Shown one piece after another: positions 34,161 to 43,181 of a DNA stretch of 64,000 nucleotides. The notes under the pieces were generated by a model. The model saw nothing but the letters and a program-made list of their open reading frames with translations, was not told where the DNA came from and searched no databases. The position numbers and the translations under genes are program-made. Where the stretch lies: assembly GCF_030852425.1 (NCBI RefSeq), contig NZ_NSDM01000008.1, positions 1-64,000 on the forward strand, given 5' to 3'. The stretch's first letter is position 1; each line of letters starts with the position of its first letter. The stretch comes from Saccharothrix longispora. Lineage in GTDB: Bacteria > Actinomycetota > Actinomycetes > Mycobacteriales > Pseudonocardiaceae.

Positions 34161-35546
34161 ATGAGCGCACACTTTGACGTCGTGGTCCTCGGTGCGGGGC
34201 CCGGCGGGTACGTCGCCGCCATCCGCGCGGCCCAGCTGGGCCTGAAGACTGCGGTCATCGAGGAGCGTTACTGGGGCGGGGTGTGCCTCAACGTCGGCTG
34301 CATCCCGTCGAAGGCCCTCCTGCGCAACGCCGAGCTGGCGCACCTGTTCACGCACGAGCGGAAGACGTTCGGCATCACCGTCGAGGGCGAGGTGACCTTC
34401 GACTACGGCGCCGCCTTCGAGCGCAGCCGCAAGGTCGCGGACGGGCGCGTCAAGGGCGTGCACTTCCTGATGAAGAAGAACAACATCACCGAGTTCAGCG
34501 GGTGGGGGACGTTCGTCGACGCGAACACCATCCGGGTGGGTGACGAGACCGTCACGTTCGAGCACGCGATCATCGCCTCCGGCGCGAAGACCCGCCTCCT
34601 GCCCGGTACGAAGCTGTCCGACCGGGTGGTGACCTACGAAGAGCAGATCCTGTCGGACGAACTGCCCGGCAGCATCGTCATCGCGGGCGCCGGCGCGATC
34701 GGCGTCGAGTTCGGCTACGTGCTGCACAACTACGGCGTGAAGGTCACCATCGTCGAGTTCATGGACCGCGTGGTGCCGCTGGAGGACGTCGAGGTCTCCA
34801 CCGAGCTCGCCAAGCGCTACAAGCGCCTCGGCATCGACGTGCGCGTCGGCACCCGCGTGGAGTCCATCGACGACTCCGGCGACAAGGTGCGCGTCACCGT
34901 GTCGAAGGACGGCGGGGAAGAGGTCCTGGAGGCCGACAAGGTCATGCAGGCCATCGGTTTCCAGCCGCGCGTGGAGGGCTACGGCCTGGAGAACACCGGT
35001 GTGCAGCTCACCGAGCGCGGCGCCATCGCGGTGGACGGCCGGGGCCGCACGACGACGCCGAACATCTTCGCCATCGGCGACGTCACCGCGAAGCTGATGC
35101 TGGCGCACGCCGCCGAGTCCATGGGCATCATCGCCGCGGAGACCATCGCGGGCGCGGAGACCATGGAGCTGGACTTCCCGATGATCCCCCGGGCCACGTT
35201 CTGCCAGCCGCAGATCGCCTCGTTCGGGTGGACCGAGGCGCAGGCCCGCGAGAAGGGCTACGACGTCCAGGTCGCGAAGTTCCCGTTCACCGCGAACGGC
35301 AAGGCGCACGGCCTCGCCGACCCGACCGGGTTCGTGAAGCTGATCAGCGACGCCAAGTACGGCGAGCTGCTGGGCGCGCACATGATCGGGCCGGACGTCA
35401 CCGAGCTGCTGCCGGAGCTGACCCTGGCGCAGCAGTGGGACCTGACGGTGCACGAGGTGGCGCGCAACGTGCACGCCCACCCGACGCTCAGCGAGGCCGT
35501 CAAGGAGGCCGTGCACGGCCTGGCCGGACACATGATCAACTTCTGA
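34161..35546 (+). CDS. lpd: Dihydrolipoamide dehydrogenase (E3)
   Basis: A 461-residue FAD flavoprotein reoxidising dihydrolipoamide in pyruvate and 2-oxoglutarate dehydrogenase complexes. [20 protein letters not shown] binds [19 protein letters not shown] carries the redox disulfide Cxxxx[18 protein letters not shown] binds NAD, and [13 protein letters not shown] supplies the catalytic His-Glu pair of the dimer interface. It resembles the mycobacterial LpdC type. Its place between prfA and prmC is unusual. Confidence 0.95.
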   Translation: MSAHFDVVVLGAGPGGYVAAIRAAQLGLKTAVIEERYWGGVCLNVGCIPSKALLRNAELAHLFTHERKTFGITVEGEVTFDYGAAFERSRKVADGRVKGVHFLMKKNNITEFSGWGTFVDANTIRVGDETVTFEHAIIASGAKTRLLPGTKLSDRVVTYEEQILSDELPGSIVIAGAGAIGVEFGYVLHNYGVKVTIVEFMDRVVPLEDVEVSTELAKRYKRLGIDVRVGTRVESIDDSGDKVRVTVSKDGGEEVLEADKVMQAIGFQPRVEGYGLENTGVQLTERGAIAVDGRGRTTTPNIFAIGDVTAKLMLAHAAESMGIIAAETIAGAETMELDFPMIPRATFCQPQIASFGWTEAQAREKGYDVQVAKFPFTANGKAHGLADPTGFVKLISDAKYGELLGAHMIGPDVTELLPELTLAQQWDLTVHEVARNVHAHPTLSEAVKEAVHGLAGHMINF

Positions 35547-35565
35547 TCGGCCTACCCTTGCGCGC

Positions 35566-36426
35566 ATGACCCGACACCCGCTGCGGCTGGCCATCCTCGA
35601 AGCGGAACGCATGCTGGCCGCGGCGGGCGTCGACAGCGCCCGGGTGGACGCCGAGCTCCTCGCCGCCCACGTCCTGGGCGTCGAGCGCTCGCGCCTGCCC
35701 CTGATCCCGCTGGTCGACCCGCCGGTGGTGGACGCCCTGCACCGGGTGGTGCGCCGACGGGTGACGCGCGTCCCGTTGCAGCACATCACGGGCTGGGCCC
35801 ACCTCGGCGGCGTCGACCTCGCCGTCGGCCCCGGCGTGTTCATCCCGCGGCCGGAGACCGAACTGCTGCTCGTCTGGGCGCTGTCCGCCGTGCGCGTCCC
35901 GGACCCGGTCGTGGTGGACCTGTGCACGGGTTCCGGCGCGCTCGCGCTCGCGTTCGCCCACCACCGCCCGAAGGCGACCGTGCACGCCGTCGAGCGCGAC
36001 CACACCGCGCTGTCCTGGGCCCGGCGCAACGCCGACGCCCGCGCGGCCGCCGGCGACACCCCCGTCACCCTGCACGCGGGCGACGTGACGGCGCCGGACG
36101 TGCTGTCCGACCTGGACGGTCGGGTGGACCTGGTGCTGTGCAACCCGCCGTACGTGCCGGACGCCACCGAGGTCCAGCCCGAGGTCGCCGACCACGACCC
36201 GCGCCAGGCCGTCTTCGGCGGCCCGGACGGCCTGGACGTGGTCCGGCACGTCGTCACCCTCGCCGCCCGCCTGCTGCGCCCCGGTGGGCACGTCGCGATC
36301 GAGCACGACGACACGCACGGCGAGAGCGTCCCGGCCCTGCTGTCGGCCCGCCGCGTGCTCACCGACGTGGCCGACCACGCCGACCTGGCCGGCCGGCCCC
36401 GCTTCGCCACCGCGCGCCGGGTCTGA
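35566..36426 (+). CDS. prmC: Release-factor glutamine N5-methyltransferase
   Basis: A 286-residue SAM-dependent methyltransferase that methylates the GGQ glutamine of RF1 and RF2. A helical N-terminal substrate-binding domain (residues 1-85) precedes the Rossmann domain with FIPRPETELLL, VVDLCTGSGALALAFAH (SAM loop) and the catalytic NPPYVP. It starts 19 bases after lpd. It is convergent with the interrupted gene, with six bases between stops. Confidence 0.95.
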   Translation: MTRHPLRLAILEAERMLAAAGVDSARVDAELLAAHVLGVERSRLPLIPLVDPPVVDALHRVVRRRVTRVPLQHITGWAHLGGVDLAVGPGVFIPRPETELLLVWALSAVRVPDPVVVDLCTGSGALALAFAHHRPKATVHAVERDHTALSWARRNADARAAAGDTPVTLHAGDVTAPDVLSDLDGRVDLVLCNPPYVPDATEVQPEVADHDPRQAVFGGPDGLDVVRHVVTLAARLLRPGGHVAIEHDDTHGESVPALLSARRVLTDVADHADLAGRPRFATARRV

Positions 36427-36432
36427 CGGGAC

Positions 36433-38118
36433 TCAGCCCGCCACCGCGATCGCGGAGACCTCCGTGGCGACCTCGGTCCGCCGGTTGTCGACCTCCACGT
36501 GGAGCGTCCCGCTCCGCGCGCCCTCGTCGAGACCGGCGACCACCAGGCGCGCGGCCTCCCCGATCGGGCGCGAGGCCAGCAGCGGCCCCGCGTCCACCAG
36601 CACCCACCGGCCGCCGTCGAGCCGCCAGTGGCTCGCGGGCCGGACCGGTGTCGGGTCGCCGCCGGACGCCGCGCACGCCCAGGCCGCGTAGATCGCGTTC
36701 AGCCTGCCCTCCGGGTCGTACCAGAGGTCCCGCACGGTCGAGCCGCCGCCGTCGGGCAACTCGCCCACGGGCCCGGTCCGGGAAGCACCGGTCGCCGCGT
36801 CCGCCTCGACCACCGACGTGGCCTCCTGGCAGGCCCCGCCGTGCCAGGTCCCGGCGTAGGCGACCGTCCGGCCGTCCGGTCAGAGGACGGTGCCGGAGAG
36901 CCCCACGTTGGCGTCGGCCGTGCCCAGGTCGCGCACCGAGCCGTCGAGGCCGACCAGGTGGAGGAGGTCCGGTCCGCCGTAGCCCGAGGGCTGGTCCGGC
37001 GAGCCGACGAGCACGACCCCCTCGCCCCCGGCCAGCGCCCTGGGCGGGAGGACCAGGAAGTCGAAGTCCGGGTCCGGCACCCGGCGCGGTGGCAGCGCCG
37101 CGGTCACGCCCGGCCGGGCCCCGGGCTCACCCAGGTCGAGGACGAGCAGGTTCCGCTCCGCCGAGGTCCAGGCGATCCGGCTGTCGCCCACGGGCACCGC
37201 CGACCGGCAGTCGCCGCACGCCACGGTGCGGCTCTCGGCCGCCTCGACGTCGAGCACGGCGATCCCGGTGGGCGACGTGGCGAAGGCGAACCGGCCGTCC
37301 GCGGTGAACGCCGGACCGGAGGCGGCGAACGAGCCGAACTCCCCGGGCACCTCCGCGATCACCCGTTCGCCCCGGGCGACGCCGAACCCGGTCCGCGAGA
37401 CGAACGCGTACGCGGGCGGCTCGGGTGGTGGGGGCACGCTGAGCCGGGCGGCCTCGGGCGAGTCGGGCACGACCAGCTTGTCCAGCTCCTCGACCAGCCC
37501 GGCAGCGTCCTCGGTGAAGGTCACCGACCGCACGGCCTGCTCGCCCGCCAGCCGCTCCAGCGACCCGCGCTGGTCCTCGGGCACCCGGTGGGCCACGACC
37601 CGGATGTCGAGCTCCAGCCCGGCGGCGGCCACGCGGTCGCGGATCGCGCGGGAGACCTCCGCCTGGTCCTCGGTGCAGGCGTCCACGCCGGTGGAGGACA
37701 CGATGACGATCCGGTTGCGCCGCGAACCGCGGAACGGGTGGAGCCCGGAGAAGTCGTCGACGGCCGCCGGCACCCCGCTGAGCAGCGTCGCCCTCCCCGA
37801 CGGGGTCAGCCCGCGCACCGCGCCGGGCACCTCCGAGACCTCGTCGGCCACCTCGTCGGTGTTGTCCGCCGCACCGCACTCGCCACCGAAGCGGCGCAGG
37901 GTCAGCGCGTCGCGGCTGCCGGTGTTGTGCGCCACGGCCTGCACCGCCTCGGCGACCGGGCCGAGGTCCGCGCCCGGCGCGGAGGCGTCCACCAGCAGTG
38001 TGGTCCGGTGGTCGGGGACGGCGCGCACCACCAGGTAGGCGGCCACGCACCCGGCCAGCACGACGGCCACGACCACGGCGGCGAGCACCCGGCGCCGCCG
38101 GGTGGCGAGGGCGGTCAC
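36433..38118 (-). pseudogene. vWA-like membrane-anchored beta-propeller protein interrupted by an in-frame TGA
   Basis: From GTG 38118 the first part reads 412 residues: an N-terminal membrane anchor (about 9-31), a von Willebrand A-like domain (LLVDASAPGADLG, RFGGECGAADNTD, RNRIVIVSSTGVDACTEDQ) and a proline-rich linker, then propeller-like repeats (GRFAFATSPTGIAVLDVE, SRIAWTSAERNLLVLDL). At 36880-36882 a TGA interrupts SGTVL; without any frame change the text resumes as PDGRTVAYAGTWHGG, a clear propeller blade, and continues 149 codons to the stop at 36433. A single base change (TGG or TCA to TGA) explains it. It overlaps its paralogue by GTGA. Function unknown. Confidence 0.75.
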
Positions 38119-39317
38119 CGCGTCGCCCCGGGGCTCGTGGCGGGCAGCGCGGCGAGGACCTCGTTGATCACGTCCACCTGGGCGTTGTAGTCCTCCGCCG
38201 CCCGCTGGAACGCCTCGAACCGCTCGCCGAAGGGTGTGCCGGACCGCGCCGCCGCGAGCAGGCCCCGCGCCTCCTCGACGACCTGGCCCTGCCGGTCGCG
38301 GAGTTCGAGGGTCTCCGCGTGCAGGTCGATCGCGGCCGGTGTCCGCGCCCGGCTGCGCAGGTTCTCGAACTCCGCGTCCGCGGTGACCGGGGCGATGTCG
38401 TCGATGGTCCGGTCGGCGACGTCGAGGCGGCCGTCCGCGATGGCCCGCACGGCCTCGTTGAGCTTGGCCACGGCGGGGTCGAAGACGTTGACGACCTGGT
38501 TCGCGGACCGCAGCACCGGTTCGACGTCGGTCACCCAGTCGAGGGCGGCGCGCAGTTCGTCGGGAGAGTCGGGCAGCAGCGGCGACGTGGCGTCCACGGT
38601 GGTGGCGAGCTTCGCCAGGTTGTCCCGGTGGTCGTCGGCGAGCTGGTAGCCCACGAACCGGAACTCGATCTCCAGCCCGGCCGCCGCGACCCGGTCGCGC
38701 ATCTCCCGCTCGACGAAGTCCCGGTCGTCGTCGCAGGCGTCGACGCCGTTGCGGGTGATCACGATGATGCGGTTGACCTGCTCGGCGTCCTGCGAGAACG
38801 GCGCCGAGAAGTCGGCGGTGGCCTCGACGACCCCGCGCAGCAGCGTCGCGCTCCCCACGGGGGACGCGGCCCGCACCGCCGCCGCGATCTCGTCCCGGTT
38901 GCCCGTGCCGAAGTCCACGAGCCGGGTGGTGTTGCCCTCCGCGCCGCACTCCCCGCCGAACCCGCGCAGCGCGATCGCGTCGTCGTCGCCGGAGTTCCCC
39001 AGCGCCTTGCCCGGGGACTCGACGCTCGCCGCGAAATCGTCGGACGCGCCGTCCGCACCGGACAAGTCGACCAGGAACTCCGTCTTGTAGGTCGGCGCGA
39101 ACCGCGGGAGGACCCAGGTCGGCACCACGTGCGCGCCGCCGGCGAGCAGGGCGGTCACGACGAGCGCGACCACGGCTCGGCGCACCGCCGGGGGCATTTC
39201 GACGGTGAAGCGGTAGAGCCTGCCGACGACCCCGCCCCGGGTGGTGCCCGCCAGGACGGCGGTCTCGACGTTCTCCGCGTTCACCGTGTTGCGCACGTCG
39301 TGTCCCGCTCGTCTCAT
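38115..39317 (-). CDS. vWA-like single-pass membrane protein
   Basis: A 400-residue protein starting at ATG 39317. One membrane helix (about 48-66) is followed by an extracytoplasmic vWA-like domain: YKTEFLVDLSGADG in place of a full DxSxS metal site, then RGFGGECGAEGNTTRLVDF and NRIIVITRNGVDACDDDRDFVE. The last 130 residues are helical and probably coiled coil. The downstream gene is a paralogue with the same landmarks (GGECGA, NGVDAC), so they arose by duplication. They may form a pair, but I recognise no named family. Confidence 0.7.
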   Translation of the reverse strand: MRRAGHDVRNTVNAENVETAVLAGTTRGGVVGRLYRFTVEMPPAVRRAVVALVVTALLAGGAHVVPTWVLPRFAPTYKTEFLVDLSGADGASDDFAASVESPGKALGNSGDDDAIALRGFGGECGAEGNTTRLVDFGTGNRDEIAAAVRAASPVGSATLLRGVVEATADFSAPFSQDAEQVNRIIVITRNGVDACDDDRDFVEREMRDRVAAAGLEIEFRFVGYQLADDHRDNLAKLATTVDATSPLLPDSPDELRAALDWVTDVEPVLRSANQVVNVFDPAVAKLNEAVRAIADGRLDVADRTIDDIAPVTADAEFENLRSRARTPAAIDLHAETLELRDRQGQVVEEARGLLAAARSGTPFGERFEAFQRAAEDYNAQVDVINEVLAALPATSPGATR

Positions 39318-39725
39318 CCCGTCGCCCTGGTCCCTCCGGCGCGAGGACCGTGCCCGGCCCCCGCGCGCGCCACCCATCGGTACCCCGACGTGATCGGCCG
39401 ACCGGCGGCGAACCGATCCGTACGATTGCGGCCCGGTGGTGGTTCCTTCGTGCGGTCGGGTCGGGAGGCGTCGACCACCGCGGTGAGCAGGTCCCCGGTC
39501 GCGGGCCGGCACCCGACCGGTCCGGAGGCGCAGGCCGCGTACTCGGTCCCGCCGGTCTCCCGACACGCGACCGCGGTCCGCGCCCGACTCCTCGGATTCC
39601 CACCGCACCGCGCGGAACCCGCGGACCTCCGCGCGCCGGGTGTGAGCCCGCCCTCGGCGGGCCTCTGTGCACGCAGCGTCACGACGGTGTACCTGGTCGT
39701 GTCTGTTTTTTCCCTTTTGTATGTC
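39318..39725. other. Intergenic region, no gene seen
   Basis: About 400 bases between the vWA-like pair and the terC leader. ORFs on both strands read as Arg/Pro/Gly-rich shadows with no ribosome site. The last 60 bases turn T-rich (TGTTTTTTCCCTTTTGTATG), which fits a promoter-upstream element. Confidence 0.45.
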
Positions 39726-39754
39726 TTTACGCCGTGGTGGAGCCGGACGATACT
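39726..39754 (+). promoter_or_regulatory. Probable promoter of the terC riboswitch transcript
   Basis: TTTACG (39726-39731) and GATACT (39749-39754) are exactly 17 bases apart. Transcription would start near 39761, the first base of the riboswitch P1 helix. Confidence 0.6.
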
Positions 39755-39760
39755 GAGCGC

Positions 39761-39880
39761 TGAGGGGAGTACTTCCCAAGCGTCTGCCCGGTCAGTACGG
39801 ACGTCCCTCGGCGCCCCCGGGAGGCCGCCCCCGCGGGGGTGAAGGAGACCTCGAACCACTCCGGTGTCCGGGAGGTTCGA
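39761..39880 (+). promoter_or_regulatory. yybP-ykoY-type (manganese) riboswitch candidate with sequestering hairpin
   Basis: The leader shows the class landmarks in order: GGGGAGTA at 39764-39771, CAGTACGGAC at 39793-39802, and GAAGGAGACCTC at 39841-39852, with GAGG/CCTC able to close P1. Just after it, TCGAACC (39851-39857) pairs perfectly with GGTTCGA (39874-39880), covering the ribosome site GGAGG (39871-39875) and the A of the ATG. The 3' strand of P1 overlaps the 5' strand of this hairpin, so ligand-bound P1 would free the ribosome site. yybP-ykoY riboswitches sense Mn2+ and often precede terC/alx-type genes. The Mn2+ specificity is inferred from the family. Confidence 0.8.
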
Positions 39881-40905
39881 TGTCCGCGTCGGCCGCGGCG
39901 GCCGCGAGTCCGGTCGAGTCCATCGGGTCCGCGGGCTTGTGGACGGTCAGCATCGCCGTCCTGGTCGCGCTGCTCCTCGCGGATTTCGCGGTCACCCACC
40001 GCCCGCACGAGGTGTCGGCGCGCGAGGCGGTGGGCTGGACGGTGTTCTACCTCGCCCTGCCGGTCGTGTTCGGGGTCTGGCTGTGGAACGCCTTCGGCAG
40101 CGGCCCCGCGGTGGAGTTCGCCACCGGGTTCGTGGTCGAGAAGTCCCTCTCGGTGGACAACCTGTTCGTGTTCATGCTGCTGCTCGCCGCCTTCGCCGTG
40201 CCGGCCGACGTGCGGCAGCGCGTCCTGCTCTACGGCATCGTCGGCGCCCTGGTGCTGCGGGGCGCGTTCATCGCGGCAGGCGCCGCGATGCTGGCGGCCG
40301 GCACCTGGGCGTTCCTCGTGTTCGGACTGGTCCTGCTCGCCTCGGCGGTGAAGTTGCTGCAGGAGGTGTCGACCGGCGGCGGCGCCGAGCGCGACGTCTC
40401 CCGGCTGCGGGTGGTCCGGCTGCTGCGCCGGCTGATGCCGGTCACCGACGACTACCGCGGCGCGCGGCTGACCGTGCGCGAGCACGGGCGCCGCGCGCTC
40501 ACACCGCTGGCGGTCGTGGTGGTCGCGGTGTTCGCCACCGACGTGGTGTTCGCCGTCGACTCGGTGCCGGCGGTCTACGGCATCACCGAGGACCCCTACC
40601 TCGTGTTCGCCACCAACGCCTTCGCCCTGCTCGGCCTGCGCGCCCTGTACTTCGTGCTGCACACCGCGCTCGCCAAGCTCGTCCACCTCAACCACGGGCT
40701 GGCCGTCATCCTCGCGTTCATCGGGGTGAAGCTGGTGCTGCACTGGGCGCACGGCACCTGGCCCGCCGTGCCGGAGATCCCCACCCCCGTCTCCCTGGCC
40801 GTGATCGTCGGCGTCCTCGCCGTCGTCACCGTGACCAGCCTGCGCTCGCGGCGACGTGCCCGGGCGCCCGTACCCGCCCGGAAGGCCACCACACCACGGG
40901 ACTGA
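39880..40905 (+). CDS. terC: TerC-family membrane protein (probable Mn2+ exporter)
   Basis: A 341-residue protein with eight or nine membrane helices. TerC signatures are VVEKSLSVDNLFVFMLLL and ATDVVFAVDSVPAVYGITEDPYLVFATNAFALLGLRALYFVL, with membrane-buried Asp and Glu residues that could form a metal path. Family members such as Alx export manganese and load extracytoplasmic metalloproteins. The riboswitch upstream supports this. ATG 39880 overlaps the sequestering hairpin. The tail ends basic. Confidence 0.9.
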   Translation: MSASAAAAASPVESIGSAGLWTVSIAVLVALLLADFAVTHRPHEVSAREAVGWTVFYLALPVVFGVWLWNAFGSGPAVEFATGFVVEKSLSVDNLFVFMLLLAAFAVPADVRQRVLLYGIVGALVLRGAFIAAGAAMLAAGTWAFLVFGLVLLASAVKLLQEVSTGGGAERDVSRLRVVRLLRRLMPVTDDYRGARLTVREHGRRALTPLAVVVVAVFATDVVFAVDSVPAVYGITEDPYLVFATNAFALLGLRALYFVLHTALAKLVHLNHGLAVILAFIGVKLVLHWAHGTWPAVPEIPTPVSLAVIVGVLAVVTVTSLRSRRRARAPVPARKATTPRD

Positions 40906-40907
40906 CC

Positions 40908-41033
40908 ATGCTCTTCGACTGGCTGCTCGGCGTACTGGTCGACATCGCGACCACCGTGCTCGTCCTCGCGGCGCTGGTGACCACCTGCGCCGCCCTGTGC
41001 TCGCCCCGACCGCCGCGGGGACCGCGTCCCTGA
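40908..41033 (+). CDS. 41-aa single-pass membrane peptide
   Basis: Starts at ATG two bases after the terC stop: MLFDWLLGVLVDIATTVLVL and a further hydrophobic stretch, then Cys-containing SPRPPRGPRP. One helix spans residues 5-30. Such a short peptide right after a transporter could be a partner subunit, but it may also be chance; there is only a weak ribosome site. Confidence 0.4.
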   Translation: MLFDWLLGVLVDIATTVLVLAALVTTCAALCSPRPPRGPRP

Positions 41034-41394
41034 GCTCCGAGGTGCGGGGTGGAACCGCGGCGGAGAATTCGCACCCGAATCCGGGAGCGATTCCCGGGAG
41101 GGTGCACGGCGTGTGTCCCGCGCGCGGGACGCGTGCCGCCCGCCGTCGGGCGGCCGTGCCGCCGGCGTCGCCGGCCTCCGTTCGCCTTCCTGGTCCTCAA
41201 AGGACCGGTGTTGATCTCCGACAATTGCGCGCAGCTCCACCGCGGCCTGTCGGGAGGACGTCGGAAAGGCCTTTTCCCGAGTTGCTCCGTTCGTGTGCTT
41301 CGCAGTGCGGAGCTTGTTCACGGCAAATTGTCGGCCTTAGCGTGGAGTGGCACGTAGGCAATGATTTCGTCGAACGAGGACAAAGGGGGAACGT
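41034..41394. other. Intergenic region with palindrome, no gene seen
   Basis: GTCCCGCGCGCGGGAC is a perfect 16-base palindrome at 41115-41130, possibly the terminator of the terC unit. A 6-bp hairpin GGTCCT-CAA-AGGACC lies at 41192-41206. The last 100 bases are AT-richer and should hold the promoter of the next gene; I cannot fix its boxes. Confidence 0.45.
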
Positions 41395-41712
41395 ATGCGC
41401 AAGGCATTTTCCGCGGCATTCGCGACGGTGGGCGCGGCGGTCGCGCTGGCCGTCGGCCTGACCGCTCCGGCCGCCGCCGCCCCGGCTCGGGCCCAGGCCC
41501 CGGTGCAGGAAGCGGCACCCGCGGCCTGCGGTTCGTTCGGGGTGTTCAGCCTCTACTACAACCACTGCGGCACGACCCGGGTCGTCATCTGGGTCGACCA
41601 GATCAACGTCGGTGGTTACCGGGACTTCGAGATGTGCGTCGGCCCCGGCGAGACCCTGATCGGTCCTCGGCCGCAGTACATCGACGCCTGGTACAACGGC
41701 AAGCTCTGCTGA
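41395..41712 (+). CDS. Small secreted protein, DUF6355-like
   Basis: A 105-residue exported protein. Residues 1-30 are a signal peptide with an AxA site (TAPAAAAPA). The mature part has four cysteines (about 45, 58, 82, 105) and motifs YYNHCGTTRVVIWVD and CVGPGETLIG, ending AWYNGKLC. This pattern matches the DUF6355 family seen across actinobacteria, whose role is unknown; paired disulfides are likely. A GGGGGAA ribosome site precedes the ATG. It stands alone. Confidence 0.75.
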   Translation: MRKAFSAAFATVGAAVALAVGLTAPAAAAPARAQAPVQEAAPAACGSFGVFSLYYNHCGTTRVVIWVDQINVGGYRDFEMCVGPGETLIGPRPQYIDAWYNGKLC

Positions 41713-41767
41713 TCGGACGTCGACTCGCGCCGGGCCGGGTGGTCCGACCCGGCGCGGTCGCGGTCGT

Positions 41768-42436
41768 TCACGGGGTGGCGTGCCGGATCATCACGTCCAG
41801 CAGTTCACGGGTCGTCCCCCACTCGTCCGGTGGGCCCGCCGCGTAGAGCACGTACTCGACGCCGCCCACTTCCCAGAACGTCGCGGCCACCCGCTTCGGA
41901 CCCCGGTCGGAGCCTTCCTCGAACTCCCAGCGGACCGCCGGGAAACCGCGGGTCGAGGTTTCCGACAGCGCGATCCGGGAGTGGCCGGCCTCGCGTTCCC
42001 GGTCCGCCGCGGCCTCGGTGATGCGGGCCGGGAGGGTCTTCGCCGGATCGGTGACCGGGGCTCCGCCCAGCCGCACCTCGCGGCGCGCGTCCGCCGGGTC
42101 CACGGCCACCAGGGTGGTCACCGCGGTGCCCGTCGAGGTCGACCACGACGCCGGGACGACCGTGCTCAGGCCACCGGGTGCGCTGACGGCCCGGAAGCCC
42201 GGTGGCACGGGCGTCGGGGCCGAGGACGGGGGCGCGGTCGTCGGGGCGGCGGTCGTCGGGGCGGCGGACGGGGGCACGGTGACCGCGGGGAGCGGGGGAG
42301 CCTCGGCGGTGGGCGGCGGGGTGACCGGGGTGGCGGCGCGCAGCGCGAGGACGCCCGCCGCGCCGCCCACCACCGCGTACGCGACGGCCGCGCACAGCGC
42401 CACCGGGAACGCGCCCCACCGGTTCTCCACGCGCAC
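41768..42436 (-). CDS. Hypothetical membrane-anchored protein with Pro/Thr linker
   Basis: About 222 residues with one helix near the N-terminus (WGAFPVALCAAVAYAVVGGA), a 45-residue Pro/Ala/Thr linker and an extracytoplasmic domain of about 130 residues (FRAVSAPGGLSTVVPASW onward). Similar architecture is common in actinomycete proteins of unknown function with PsbP-like or lipoprotein-like domains. The frame is open to GTG 42496, but that would leave 5 bases to the divergent gene. I prefer GTG 42436, after GCGAGGCGG, which leaves room for a promoter. Confidence 0.6.
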   Translation of the reverse strand: MRVENRWGAFPVALCAAVAYAVVGGAAGVLALRAATPVTPPPTAEAPPLPAVTVPPSAAPTTAAPTTAPPSSAPTPVPPGFRAVSAPGGLSTVVPASWSTSTGTAVTTLVAVDPADARREVRLGGAPVTDPAKTLPARITEAAADREREAGHSRIALSETSTRGFPAVRWEFEEGSDRGPKRVAATFWEVGGVEYVLYAAGPPDEWGTTRELLDVMIRHATP

Positions 42437-42501
42437 CTGCCGCCTCGCCCCCGGGATAGTCTGCGACGTCCACCTCCGGCGAGTAAATCGGAGCACCGGC
42501 G

Positions 42502-43137
42502 ATGCGTGTCAAGCAACCGCTCGAACGGCCGCCCGACGAGTGGCGCCTCCTGCGGGCGCTGGTGGCCGACCACGTCGCGCGCGCCCCGGACCCCGTCGAC
42601 GACCGGGTGGGCCGCTCGCTCACCGCACTCGGCACGGTGTTGCAGGACGGCAACGCCGAGCGGGTCGTCGCCCACGTGCGCCGGGAGTTGGGCTCGACCC
42701 CCGACCCCGGCACCGCCGACGTGCTGCGCGGGCACCTGGCCCTCGCCCTCGTCGCGCGCAGCGCCGAGGTCCGCGCGGTCACCGACGACGGCGGTCTGGC
42801 CATCCGCACCCGGCGACAGGCCGCCGAGTGCCACGCCCTCGCCGACGAGGTCCTCGCCCTGCGGCCCGACCCCGGACTGGTCGCCCTCGCCCTCGACCTG
42901 CGCGGGCGCGCCGAGGAGGCGGAGCGGTGGCGGTGGGTCGAACCGGGCGTCGGGCAGACCGCCGTCGTCGCGCTGGCCGTGCTCGTGCTGCCCTTCGTCG
43001 GCGGCGCGGTGGGCAGCGCGGGGGTCACCGCGGCCGGGGTCGCGGTGGGCGCCGCGCTCGTCTTCGGGTTCGTCCTGGCGCACCGCAGGCGCGGCTGGGC
43101 GCTCGACACCCGATCGGTGCGCAGACCCGGTCTGTGA
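42502..43137 (+). CDS. Hypothetical protein with C-terminal membrane segments
   Basis: A 211-residue protein. Residues 1-150 are helical, Arg/Glu/Ala-rich and cytoplasmic in character; residues about 152-170 and 172-195 are hydrophobic, and the tail is basic. TAGTCT at 42457-42462 could be the -10 box. Divergent from the previous gene. No family recognised. It ends 44 bases before the Sua5/YrdC gene. Confidence 0.6.
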   Translation: MRVKQPLERPPDEWRLLRALVADHVARAPDPVDDRVGRSLTALGTVLQDGNAERVVAHVRRELGSTPDPGTADVLRGHLALALVARSAEVRAVTDDGGLAIRTRRQAAECHALADEVLALRPDPGLVALALDLRGRAEEAERWRWVEPGVGQTAVVALAVLVLPFVGGAVGSAGVTAAGVAVGAALVFGFVLAHRRRGWALDTRSVRRPGL

Positions 43138-43181
43138 CCTCCGCCGCCGGACACGGCCCGTGCTGTGCTTGGATCAGGCGG

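Noticed and set aside
36880-36882. TGA as a selenocysteine codon
   Set aside because: The resumed text is a propeller blade without redox context and I see no SECIS-like element or Sec enzymes nearby; a nonsense change is simpler.
36880-39672. 930-codon minus-strand frame joining both vWA-like genes
   Set aside because: Only the part after GTG 38118 is protein-like; the upstream extension is the shadow of the paralogue in another frame.
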